Positions 46,265 to 53,275 of a stretch of 64,000 nucleotides of DNA are shown piece by piece. How positions within the stretch are numbered: position 1 is the stretch's first letter; each line of letters begins with the position of its first letter. A model generated the notes under the pieces. It was not told the origin of the DNA. It saw nothing but the letters and a program-made list of their open reading frames with translations, and ran no database searches. The position numbers were made by a program, and so were the translations under genes. This DNA is from DASZTV01 sp035548055. Lineage in GTDB: Bacteria; Actinomycetota; Actinomycetes; JAFAQI01. Location of the stretch: assembly GCA_035548055.1 (NCBI GenBank), contig DASZTL010000069.1, forward strand, positions 27,864 to 91,863, in the 5' to 3' direction.

Positions 46265-46663
46265 GTGGACGCGCGGGCGCTGGTCGAGGACGAGGTCCGA
46301 GAGCTCGTGCGCCGTCGCGGGCTGGACCCGGTCAGCGCGCCGGCCGAGATGCAACAACTCGTGGACGAGGTCGTCGCCGACTACGACGAGCGGGCTGCGA
46401 CGAGCTCGTTGCCTCCACTCGCCGATCTCGACGACGCCGCGCGGTCGGTGTACGACGCGGTCGCGGGGTTCGGCCCGTTGCAGCGGTATCTCGACGACCC
46501 GGACGTCGAGGAGCTGTGGATCAACGACCCAGGCCGGGTCTTCGTCGCGCGTCACGGGCGCAGCGAGCTGACGACGACGATCCTCGACGCGGTCCAGGTC
46601 CGTGACCTGGTCGAGCGGATGCTCAAGACGTCGGGTCGGCGCGTCGACCTGTCGAAACACTAG
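46265..46663 (+). pseudogene. cpaF: cpaF/tadA pilus ATPase, 5' fragment cut by element 1
   Basis: Native coding runs from GTG 46265 to the CTG at 46649-46651 (129 codons), then enters element 1 and stops at 46663. The fragment is the N-terminal domain of a Tad/type-IV secretion ATPase: AVAGFGPLQRYLDDPDVEELWINDPGRVFVAR and VRDLVERMLKTSGRRVDL are diagnostic. The rest of the protein resumes at 56718 with LSTPFVDAMLPGGERLH. Joining the two at the shared CTG restores an unbroken family sequence R-V-D-L-S-T-P-F-V-D. CpaF powers pilus assembly at the inner membrane. Confidence 0.92.
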
Positions 46664-46672
46664 GATTGACAT
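46649..46672. other. attL of element 1
   Basis: Left junction. Host cpaF ends at CTG 46649-46651; the element begins after it. GGATTGACAT at 46663-46672 is the right arm of the attP inverted repeat, 11 bp from the CTG. It matches, reversed, the arm ATGTCAAATCC at 56696-56706 which lies 11 bp before the right-end CTG. The AGGA ribosome site of the integrase lies inside this arm. Confidence 0.75.
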
Positions 46673-48136
46673 ATGGCACACGCGGAGATTGCGCCCGAGG
46701 GCACCCCTCTCGCGGCAGCGATCTACTGCCGCATCAGCAAGGACCGAGAGGGCGCCGGGCTCGGAGTCGATCGTCAAGAGGCGGACTGTCGGGCACTCGC
46801 GGAGCGGCTCGGGTGGGACGTTGCGGCGGTTTACGTCGACAACGACATCAGCGCCTACTCGGGCAAGCGCCGGCCCCAGTACGAGGCCATGCTGGACGCG
46901 GTCCGAAGCGGCCGAATCCAGGGCGTGATCGCCTGGCACACGGATCGCCTGCACCGTCGCGCGGCAGAGCTAGAGGCGTTCGTCGGCCTGGCTGAGCACC
47001 ATTCGCTGCAGGTGCAGACGGTCACAGCCGGAACCGTCGATCTGTCGTCTGCGTCGGGTCGAATGATCGCCCGGATGCTGGGGGCTGCTGCCCAACACGA
47101 GATCGACCACGCCCGCGAGCGGATGCAGCGAGCGAAAGACCAGGCGCTTCGTGATGGCCGCCGCCGTGGGGGCCCTCGGCCCTTCGGCTTCGAGTGGGAT
47201 GCGGAGTCGAAGACCCTCAGCCTCCACGAGGTCGAAGCCCAGGTCATCAGGGATGCGACTCAGGCAGTCCTGGCTGGTCGAACGCTGGCTGCGGTAGCCC
47301 GGGAGCTGAACGAGACGGGCATTCGGACCGCAACGGGCAACACCTGGACCTACCAGCGGCTCCGCGACGTGCTTATTCGTCCAACCAACGCGGGCTTGAG
47401 TGCGACCGGTCGGGCCGACCGTGGCCAGGTGCAGATCGTCGGCAAGGGGGACTGGCCAGCGATCATCGACCCGGACACCTGGCAAACGCTGTACAAGCTG
47501 CTGATCGACCCTTCGCGGCTGTCCCAGAATGGGAACACGTCGAGGTGGCTGGGGTCAGGCCTCTATGTATGTGGGGCCGAGGGATGCGCGGGGGTTCTAC
47601 GCCCGGCTCCCTATGGAGGCACCCCCAAGACCAACCGTCCCCGGAACTACCTCTACCGCTGCACGGAGAAGAATCACCTGACGATCAGCGCCAACCAGAC
47701 GGACGACTACATCCGCAGGTTCGTAGCGGAGTACATCCGCACTCCTGAGGTGGCCGCGGCGTTGCGTCCTGACGGCGACGCCTTGGCCGCCGATCGCAGC
47801 CGACGGTCAGTGTTGGTGGCCTCCCGTGAGCAGACGGAGGCCGATTACGACGCAGATCTCATCGATGCACGTCGTTACAAAGCCAAAGTTGCCAGGATCA
47901 ACGACGAGCTCGCCGTGATCGAGGAGCGCTTGACCAACGGCGTGCAGCAGACCGCCGCCGAGTCGGTCGTCAACGCAGTTGACCCGGGCAGCGCTTTCCT
48001 CGCGGCCCCTGTCGACGTGCAGAAGGGCATCGTTCGCGCCCTCGGCCTTGGGGTGACGATCAAGCGCTCCGCCTACAAGGGCGCGCAGTGGTCAAGCGGG
48101 CGAATCCACATCGCACCGGTGAGTACCGACGGGTGA
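46673..48136 (+). CDS. Large serine recombinase (integrase of element 1)
   Basis: A 487-residue large serine integrase. The resolvase domain starts AAIYCRISKD with catalytic Ser22, followed by the QEADCRALAERLGW helix and conserved Arg residues in TDRLHRR. A recombinase domain (GGPRPFGFEWD ... VARELNETGI), a zinc-ribbon region (LYVCGAEGC ... YRCTEKNH) and a coiled-coil segment (ARRYKAKVARINDELAVIEERL) follow. It should join attP to attB in cpaF without host factors. ATG 46673 lies only 21 bp from the crossover, with AGGA 7 nt upstream. The next gene overlaps its stop. Confidence 0.93.
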   Translation: MAHAEIAPEGTPLAAAIYCRISKDREGAGLGVDRQEADCRALAERLGWDVAAVYVDNDISAYSGKRRPQYEAMLDAVRSGRIQGVIAWHTDRLHRRAAELEAFVGLAEHHSLQVQTVTAGTVDLSSASGRMIARMLGAAAQHEIDHARERMQRAKDQALRDGRRRGGPRPFGFEWDAESKTLSLHEVEAQVIRDATQAVLAGRTLAAVARELNETGIRTATGNTWTYQRLRDVLIRPTNAGLSATGRADRGQVQIVGKGDWPAIIDPDTWQTLYKLLIDPSRLSQNGNTSRWLGSGLYVCGAEGCAGVLRPAPYGGTPKTNRPRNYLYRCTEKNHLTISANQTDDYIRRFVAEYIRTPEVAAALRPDGDALAADRSRRSVLVASREQTEADYDADLIDARRYKAKVARINDELAVIEERLTNGVQQTAAESVVNAVDPGSAFLAAPVDVQKGIVRALGLGVTIKRSAYKGAQWSSGRIHIAPVSTDG

Positions 48137-48519
48137 CCGTTTCGCGGGCCGACCTCGACTGGTGGTGGAGTCTGGCTCGCGAAGTGCGGTGGACGTGGGC
48201 GTCGACCTACGCCAACTCTGCCCCGCACTGGTACGTGGTGTGCGGAAAGGTCCGGGGCATGGGGCTGGAGGACTTCCTGAAGGTCGGTGAGCTGATCCGC
48301 ACCTACGGCACGCCCGGCAAGTTCTACAGCTATACAAACCTCTACCTGATCAACCCGGAGGGCACGCACAAGGTGTGGTGCATGTGGAGCGACGACCCGG
48401 ACGGCGACGATGTGCACGGCATAAACCTGGCTCGTACCGATCGCACCTACGGGCCGCAGACATTCACCACCGCCGATGTAGCCCGCATGCAGCAGTTACG
48501 GCTTCCGCCTCTCGACTGA
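48133..48519 (+). CDS. Small Trp-rich protein coupled to the integrase
   Basis: A 128-residue protein whose GTG 48133 overlaps the integrase stop (GTGA), so translation is coupled. It is rich in Trp and Tyr (DWWWSLAREVRWTWASTYANSAPHWYVV, LIRTYGTPGKFYSYTNLYLIN). No family is recognised. Small proteins encoded next to serine integrases can be recombination directionality factors, but no sequence rule defines them; the role is a hypothesis only. Confidence 0.72.
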   Translation: MTVSRADLDWWWSLAREVRWTWASTYANSAPHWYVVCGKVRGMGLEDFLKVGELIRTYGTPGKFYSYTNLYLINPEGTHKVWCMWSDDPDGDDVHGINLARTDRTYGPQTFTTADVARMQQLRLPPLD

Positions 48520-48566
48520 ACAAGTACGGATCGGGTCGTCAAGGCTCGCGCACCACCTGCTGAGTA

Positions 48567-49031
48567 CTAAGCGGAGAAGAGCTTGTCCTCGTCGATGTCG
48601 AATGGTCGAGAGACATAAACGCCCTCGTAGTCGCCCTCAGGGAACTTGCTGTCGCGCACGATCAGAACGTCCACGCGCGCAAGGATCGCGGTCGCTAGGT
48701 GGATCGCGTCCCAAGTCTTGAGGCCTGGGTGCTTGGCGCGCAGCTCTCCCGCTTTGCGGGCAACGATTGTGTTGACGTCCACCAACTGAGTGTCGGGCGA
48801 CTCAAGGAGCGCAAGGACACCCTCCCGGGCGCGCCTATGGGTCTCGCTGTCCCGTGCGTGATGAGGCAGGACTTCTGTGAGGATCGACGTGGACTCAACA
48901 AGCTTGATCGTGCCGCGGTCCACCGCGGCGAGGAGCGACTTCAGGCACGCAAACTCCTCCTCGCCCTGGACCACGCCGATGAGCGATGAGGCGTCGAGCA
49001 GCGCACTCTCAATCTTGTCAGGCCTCGCCAC
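48567..49031 (-). CDS. PIN-domain ribonuclease (VapC-like toxin)
   Basis: A 154-residue PIN protein. The acidic active-site set is present: Asp in LLDASSLIG (about residue 13), Glu in STSILTEVL, Asp in TWDAIHLATAI, and Asp in IVRDSKF. By family it cleaves RNA and is neutralised by a partner. Its GTG start overlaps the end of the upstream gene by 14 nt, making that gene the probable partner. It converges with the small protein after the integrase. Confidence 0.85.
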   Translation of the reverse strand: MARPDKIESALLDASSLIGVVQGEEEFACLKSLLAAVDRGTIKLVESTSILTEVLPHHARDSETHRRAREGVLALLESPDTQLVDVNTIVARKAGELRAKHPGLKTWDAIHLATAILARVDVLIVRDSKFPEGDYEGVYVSRPFDIDEDKLFSA

Positions 49032-49818
49032 GGTTTGCCTCCAGCCAGTCCTCGGCCGAGGCGCCCTCCAAGTAGTCAGGGTCGATCCCGAAAAGGTCAG
49101 ACCAACGAATGGCTGGCTTGGTCAGCACGCTGACCTCTTCGGCGCGGACGTGGAACACGCGGCCGTCCGCGTCCTGCTTGACCAGGCCCGCAAGTTCAAC
49201 CTGCCGGTACATCGCGTCCTTCAACTCGTTCCGCAGCGCAGAGTCGAAGGCGACGCGCACGATCCGCTTGCTTGGAAGACGTAGGGACGCACGGTTGCCA
49301 CGTGAGACGTTCACGCCGACGAGCTCGCCGCGGACTGAGCCAGGCATTAGCCGCTCGAACGGTTGCAGGTCGTTCAACCGCTCGCTCAACTCGGGCGTCA
49401 GGTCCACACTGGGCTCCGGCTGGTCCGCGCCCCCTATGAGCCGCAGGCGCGGCGGCACCCAGTCAGTCTCGCCCTCGGCCCGCTGGCCGTGCTCCACGAA
49501 GCGGTGAGCAACGCGAACCGCATCCGGGCTCCACTCGTCGGATAGCCCCCCGCCAGCTCGCACGGTGCTGAGCGAGGAATAAGCGAACCGGAGTACCCGT
49601 GCTTCTTCAGGGTGGTCCTCTGGTGGGGCGACTGTGGCGAGAGCGGAGCCCGTCCGGAGGCTCGTGATTCGCCACGCCACCGGCACGTCAGATAGTTCGT
49701 CCAGGAGCGCCAACAGGTCATGCCCCAACTGGAAGAAGCGCCCCGCGTTCGCGGGTCGTCCTTCGTCCACGATGAGTTCGAGCGCATCCACGGCTTCATC
49801 ATGCCCGGAGCAGCCCAC
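49018..49818 (-). CDS. Probable partner of the PIN toxin, unrecognised family
   Basis: A 266-residue acidic protein, far larger than usual VapB antitoxins (about 70-90). The N-terminal half is alpha/beta (FFQLGHDLLALLDELSDVPVAWRITSLRTG), the middle has a beta-rich VRGELVGVNVSRGNRASLRLPSKRIVRVAFDS segment, and the end LEGASAEDWLEANRG could be the toxin-binding tail. It is cotranscribed with and overlaps the PIN gene. No DNA-binding motif is obvious. The antitoxin role is from position only. Confidence 0.65.
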   Translation of the reverse strand: MGCSGHDEAVDALELIVDEGRPANAGRFFQLGHDLLALLDELSDVPVAWRITSLRTGSALATVAPPEDHPEEARVLRFAYSSLSTVRAGGGLSDEWSPDAVRVAHRFVEHGQRAEGETDWVPPRLRLIGGADQPEPSVDLTPELSERLNDLQPFERLMPGSVRGELVGVNVSRGNRASLRLPSKRIVRVAFDSALRNELKDAMYRQVELAGLVKQDADGRVFHVRAEEVSVLTKPAIRWSDLFGIDPDYLEGASAEDWLEANRGEA

Positions 49819-50402
49819 GCTCGCCGGGCAACCGGGACATGGCTATTCGTGTCGCGGTGCGGTGCGGCGCACCCGAGTTCGGAATGGTCGGGCGAACAAG
49901 AAGCGTCACTATCCGGCGCCGTGTCGCTGAGTGAGAGTGATCGAGAGCTGCCGGTCATCAGTGTCGCGTCTAGCTCGATACGCGGTCCTACGCGCGGCCG
50001 CCGCCCGCCCTTCGACAGTGCGAGCGCGCAGCGAACGAGGACAGGTAATACCCGTGAGTCCGCACTAGTCGTGCGGGCCGCGGCTGTCAGACTGCTCGCG
50101 CCTGGCGAGCGATTGCGCCCCTCCCCAACTTGCGGGCTGCCACTTGTCGGGGGAGGCGCTTGCGATCGCGCAAACGAGCTCTGGCGGCCTTTGTCGGGGG
50201 GCTTCCCTGCGATTGGCCGACGGCCTAGAATGGCATTTGCTGGACGGGGCACCCACGGTCCCGGCGACAAGGTCGCGAAGGCGTGTGGAGGGGATTAGGC
50301 ACCCATCGAAATGCCCTGACAGGAGCCGCACCCGAGGCAGAGGCGGCACTCCGATCCCGCGCTGGAGTGTCCGCGCATCTCGATTCCTGTCTGAGGTGTT
50401 CC
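49819..50402. promoter_or_regulatory. Intergenic control region of element 1
   Basis: A 584-nt spacer between the divergent PIN-toxin operon and the replication operon. A good -10-like TAGAAT is at 50226-50231, preceded directly by the inverted repeat GGCC-GAC-GGCC (50215-50225), a plausible operator. A GAGGTG box precedes the HTH gene at 50403. The reading frames crossing this region look non-coding. The 170-nt leader from 50226 to the HTH gene is unexplained. Confidence 0.45.
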
Positions 50403-50702
50403 ATGTCCGACCCGCTGACCGTCCCGGGGGCAGCCGCCCCTACCTATGCCACTCTCGCTAAGTTCGCCGAGCGCGAGGGCTTCTCTGTCTACACGGCCCA
50501 CCGCTACGTGCGGCGGGGGCTGATCCCCGTCTACAAGTTGCCGGGCGTCAAGGGCGTCTGCGTCAACATGGCCGAGGCCCGCGCGGCTTTGGCGAGAGCT
50601 CCGCGCCGCAAGGTGCGACCCGGCTACGGCGACTTCGGCCCCGACGCCGTGGTGCGGGACCTGAGCACCGTCGCCGGCCAGGACTTCGAGGTCCTGCAGT
50701 GA
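50403..50702 (+). CDS. Helix-turn-helix/excisionase-like protein
   Basis: A 99-residue protein. ATYATLAKFAEREGFSVYTAHRYVRRGLIP is a MerR/excisionase-type winged helix, followed by VYKLPGVKGVCVNMAEARAALA, the usual wing. Such proteins act as Xis or as regulators of the replication operon. First of four closely spaced + strand genes (overlaps of 4 nt or more), so likely controls or starts the rep operon. Confidence 0.78.
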   Translation: MSDPLTVPGAAAPTYATLAKFAEREGFSVYTAHRYVRRGLIPVYKLPGVKGVCVNMAEARAALARAPRRKVRPGYGDFGPDAVVRDLSTVAGQDFEVLQ

Positions 50703-50827
50703 GGCCGGAAGAAGAGGCTCGCCGCCTGCGAGAGCTTCACCCGATCGACGCGGGAATGATCGAGCGCATCGCCGCGCTGCTGGCCAGCGTCCGACCGCGT
50801 CGGGAGTTGTCGCGATGCGCTTCCTGA
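50699..50827 (+). CDS. Small 42-residue protein in the replication operon
   Basis: GTG 50699 overlaps the HTH stop (GTGA). The peptide is charged and helical, with HPIDAGMIERIAALLASVRP in the middle. It runs 13 nt into the next gene. Coupled position and coding-like composition support a real gene; function unknown. Confidence 0.5.
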   Translation: MRPEEEARRLRELHPIDAGMIERIAALLASVRPRRELSRCAS

Positions 50828-51129
50828 CCTGCGAAGAACTCGACAGGCAGACGCGGCGCGCCTACTCGAGCGACCGGCTGCCCGGCCTCGGGCTCGACCG
50901 CAACGCCCTCGGGGAGACCGGGGCGGCTCGGGTCCGCGACAGGCGGTGCCGACAGTGCGGGGAGCCGATCCTCGGGCGTCCGGGTAACGCCACAACGTGT
51001 CTCGTGCACCGGGCCTACCTGGGCGCACCCGGCCGTCAGGAACTCGTGAACCTCATTGAGGAGTACGAAGCCCTCGTCCGGGCGCTTCGCTCCGCCTTGC
51101 TCGCTCTGGACGAGGGAGTCGATGCATGA
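50815..51129 (+). CDS. Small zinc-finger protein
   Basis: A 104-residue protein with a CRQCGEPI...CLVH knuckle (Cys-x2-Cys ... Cys-x2-His) near 46-65, and a helical, acidic C-terminal half. It overlaps the next gene by 4 nt (ATGA). Probably a DNA-binding accessory of the replication module; not recognised further. Confidence 0.68.
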   Translation: MRFLTCEELDRQTRRAYSSDRLPGLGLDRNALGETGAARVRDRRCRQCGEPILGRPGNATTCLVHRAYLGAPGRQELVNLIEEYEALVRALRSALLALDEGVDA

Positions 51130-52511
51130 TCCGGGCAACCGATGGCAACCCTGTCCGCGAGGTGCTCGAACGGTTGCCCCGCTACCGCGCCTGGACGGGT
51201 TACTCACAGTTCAACTGCCCGGTGTGCGGCCGGGCGGCGTTGGTTTACTTCGACGAGCCCGAGACAACGTTCCACTGCCCCGGCGGATGCACAAAGCTAG
51301 AGATCCTGGCAGCGGCGCACGAGTACAGGCGACCGGCTGAGCGGTTGTCCGGCGTCCGTCCTGAACATCCGCTGCCGCATGTCGCCGCCCGTCGGGCCTC
51401 GTGGCCCAGCGCCGAGTACGAACTGGCGAGGCTGCGGGCGCGCGCGGAGGCTGAGGCTCAGTTTGCGGAGGAACAGGCGAGTCCGGATGACGCCTGGACC
51501 CCGTCTCTGCTCGCCGGGGGTGTGCTGGTCGCGGAGCCCACCATCCTGAAGGTCGGGATTGGCCCATACCTGCTGCGCCGTGGACAGGTGAGCCTTGTAA
51601 GCGGGCTGCCCGGCAGCGCGAAGACCCCGCTGGCATACCTGGGCGTGGTCGACGCGGTCCGACAGGGCCAGTCGGCCATCTTGATCGACCACGAGATGGC
51701 GCCTGCGGCCGCGGTGGCACTGCTCCGGGAGTTGGGTCTCAGCAATGCCGAGATCGACATGCAGGTCATCCACTACGCCGACCCGCCTCCGCTCACGGTG
51801 AAGACTCAGGAGCGGGTGGTGGCGACCCTGGACGGCCGCGAAGTGAGCTACGTAGTCATCGACGCACTCGCCGGGTCGATGCCCGCAGGCACCTCTCAGA
51901 ACGACGCAGCGGACGTGAACGCCTGGTTCGCCGCTATGCCCAAGTGGTTCGCCAGGCAGTTCGGCGCGGCGGTGCTCGTCATCGACCACAGCAATAAGGA
52001 GGACGGGCCCGCGCCCGGGGGGTCGGTCCGAAAGCAAGGAGTGCCGGACTTCCGCATGTGGCTGCGGCTCGACGAGGGCTTCTCGCGGCAGCACGAGAAC
52101 GGTCGATCGACGCTCATCGTGCAGCGAGACCGGACTGGCACCTATGGGCGCGGGGAGACCGTTGCGGAGCTGGTGAACGAGCTGCGCGGGGACAGAAGCG
52201 TGTTCGTCCTCAGGCCACCGGGAGGGGGGTCAGCGACCAGCGACGGGGTGGTGGACCTGGACCTCGGCGCTATGCCTGCGGGGCACGCCTTGCGCCTCGA
52301 AGTCTTGGACGGGTTGCGCCGTGCAGGGCGTCACGGCCTTTTGACCCAAGACATCGCCGGTGCGAGCGGCGGAGCCGAGTATCAGCAGCGGAAGCAAGCT
52401 TTGGACTGGCTGGTGAAGGACGGGCAGGTCGTGTCGGAGCGGGAGCCCGGCACATCGAGGGGTCGGCGTTTCCGAGCGGCCGAATTCGCCTCGGGGGCAG
52501 CCGCTGACTAG
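51126..52511 (+). CDS. Primase-type zinc finger plus RecA/RepA-like ATPase
   Basis: A 461-residue protein. Residues 31-55 form a four-Cys CHC2-like finger (Cys31, Cys34, Cys51, Cys55). A hexameric-helicase-like RecA core follows with Walker A GLPGSAKTP (Lys166, Thr167), IDHEM and Walker B VVIDALAGS (Asp246), plus VIDHSNKED. The C-terminal 80 residues look like a winged helix (GLLTQDIAGASGGAEYQQRKQALDWL). This matches RepA/AAA_25 proteins of plasmids and satellites, which unwind DNA at the element origin. No primase catalytic domain is seen. Confidence 0.8.
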   Translation: MIRATDGNPVREVLERLPRYRAWTGYSQFNCPVCGRAALVYFDEPETTFHCPGGCTKLEILAAAHEYRRPAERLSGVRPEHPLPHVAARRASWPSAEYELARLRARAEAEAQFAEEQASPDDAWTPSLLAGGVLVAEPTILKVGIGPYLLRRGQVSLVSGLPGSAKTPLAYLGVVDAVRQGQSAILIDHEMAPAAAVALLRELGLSNAEIDMQVIHYADPPPLTVKTQERVVATLDGREVSYVVIDALAGSMPAGTSQNDAADVNAWFAAMPKWFARQFGAAVLVIDHSNKEDGPAPGGSVRKQGVPDFRMWLRLDEGFSRQHENGRSTLIVQRDRTGTYGRGETVAELVNELRGDRSVFVLRPPGGGSATSDGVVDLDLGAMPAGHALRLEVLDGLRRAGRHGLLTQDIAGASGGAEYQQRKQALDWLVKDGQVVSEREPGTSRGRRFRAAEFASGAAAD

Positions 52512-52527
52512 CGAGGTGCCGCGTGTC

Positions 52528-52574
52528 CAACCTTCAGCCTTGTAGGTCTATAGAAGGTTGAAGGTTGAAGGTTG
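52528..52574. repeat. Heptamer repeats downstream of the element 1 replication gene
   Basis: Three tandem GAAGGTT units (52553-52573) and one inverted copy CAACCTTC (52528-52535) with a spacer containing TCTATAG between them. Position just after the helicase gene and the iteron-like repeats suggest a replication origin or a transcription terminator for the operon. Confidence 0.55.
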
Positions 52575-52578
52575 CTGG

Positions 52579-52722
52579 TCAGCGCTGCTTGGTTCGCTTC
52601 GCTGCGAGGTAGGCGGCCATCGTGGGGGCCGGGGTGACCTTGGCGACCCCGCTCGCCGTGAGAACGAGTCGCTGGCCGCGGTGCACCACCACGATGGGGC
52701 CGCCTGTCTTGTTTTCCGCCAT
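52579..52722 (-). CDS. 47-residue small protein, convergent to the replication operon
   Basis: Starts ATG 52722 with an AGAGGGGG box upstream, ends TGA at 52579. The peptide opens MAENKTGGPIVVVHRGQRLV and ends YLAAKRTKQR, a small basic protein with a beta-hairpin-like front. Just upstream is a perfect palindrome at 52743-52761 that overlaps a possible -10 (TATTCT on the minus strand). Function unknown. Confidence 0.55.
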   Translation of the reverse strand: MAENKTGGPIVVVHRGQRLVLTASGVAKVTPAPTMAAYLAAKRTKQR

Positions 52723-52742
52723 GACCGGGCCCCCTCTCTTCA

Positions 52743-52761
52743 CGTCTCAGAATATGAGACG
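52743..52761. promoter_or_regulatory. Perfect palindrome, probable operator
   Basis: CGTCTCA-GAATA-TGAGACG: 7-bp perfect inverted repeat with a 5-bp centre. It lies 21 nt upstream of the 47-residue gene and contains TATTCT (minus strand), a plausible -10, so a repressor bound here would block that gene. Confidence 0.5.
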
Positions 52762-52915
52762 CGTGCTTCGGATACCAGACGTCCTCGGATGAGCGGAGCT
52801 GGGCGCAACCTTCACGCCCGATGGGGCGCGATGGGCCCTGCGTTGCGCCAGGTGACGAGTGACGGCCTGTGGATTCGCGCGACGTCATGTCGGCGTTGGC
52901 TGCGATGCTGCGCAC

Positions 52916-53200
52916 ATGACCTGGGCAGTCTCAATCGAGACCGTGACGATGACGCCACCGACCGATGATCAGGTCGACGCGGTCGTCGACGCACTGCGCA
53001 ACTACGGCGGAGCAGTGTCAATCAGTGAAGATCGCATCGGCTGCACGCTGACGACGACAGGAGCCAACACCCTCGACGCGGGGGAGCGTGCCACCACCAT
53101 CTGGCGCGATCGCTTGCTGGATGTCGGCATCGTGCCGGGGGTCGATGTCGGCCTCGAGATCATCACAACTGACGAGCAGGATTGCCGCGTCGGCTCGTAG
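52916..53200 (+). CDS. Small protein of unknown function
   Basis: A 94-residue protein starting MTWAVSIETV. It alternates beta strands and helices (DDQVDAVVDALRNYGGAVSI, then DRIGCTLTTTGAN, then VDVGLEIITTDEQD), suggesting a ferredoxin-like fold. A loosely similar pattern (RYEARGAN, then VDVVTINLDID) occurs in the protein at 58937 in element 2. No named family. Confidence 0.6.
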   Translation: MTWAVSIETVTMTPPTDDQVDAVVDALRNYGGAVSISEDRIGCTLTTTGANTLDAGERATTIWRDRLLDVGIVPGVDVGLEIITTDEQDCRVGS

Positions 53201-53262
53201 GCGTACGCGGGTTACGCGCGGTCGCGCGCGAGGGATGCAAGGGGCTCGCGCTGGATGACGGT

Positions 53263-53268
53263 TAGGGT
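53263..53268 (+). promoter_or_regulatory. Putative leaderless -10 box of the methyltransferase gene
   Basis: TAGGGT then CGTCCAC then GTG 53276. The same layout and nearly the same bases precede the host HAD gene at 20198. It supports GTG 53276 over ATG 53255 as the start. Confidence 0.4.
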
Positions 53269-53275
53269 CGTCCAC

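Noticed and set aside
49434..50298. Minus frame 49434-50270 and plus frame 49720-50298 in the element 1 spacer
   Set aside because: Low-complexity products, overlap with the PIN partner gene, and no ribosome site; the region looks regulatory.
52508..52915. A 135-codon minus frame downstream of the element 1 replication gene
   Set aside because: Runs through the repeats with a basic low-complexity product; the shorter 47-codon frame in another register has a ribosome site and better composition.
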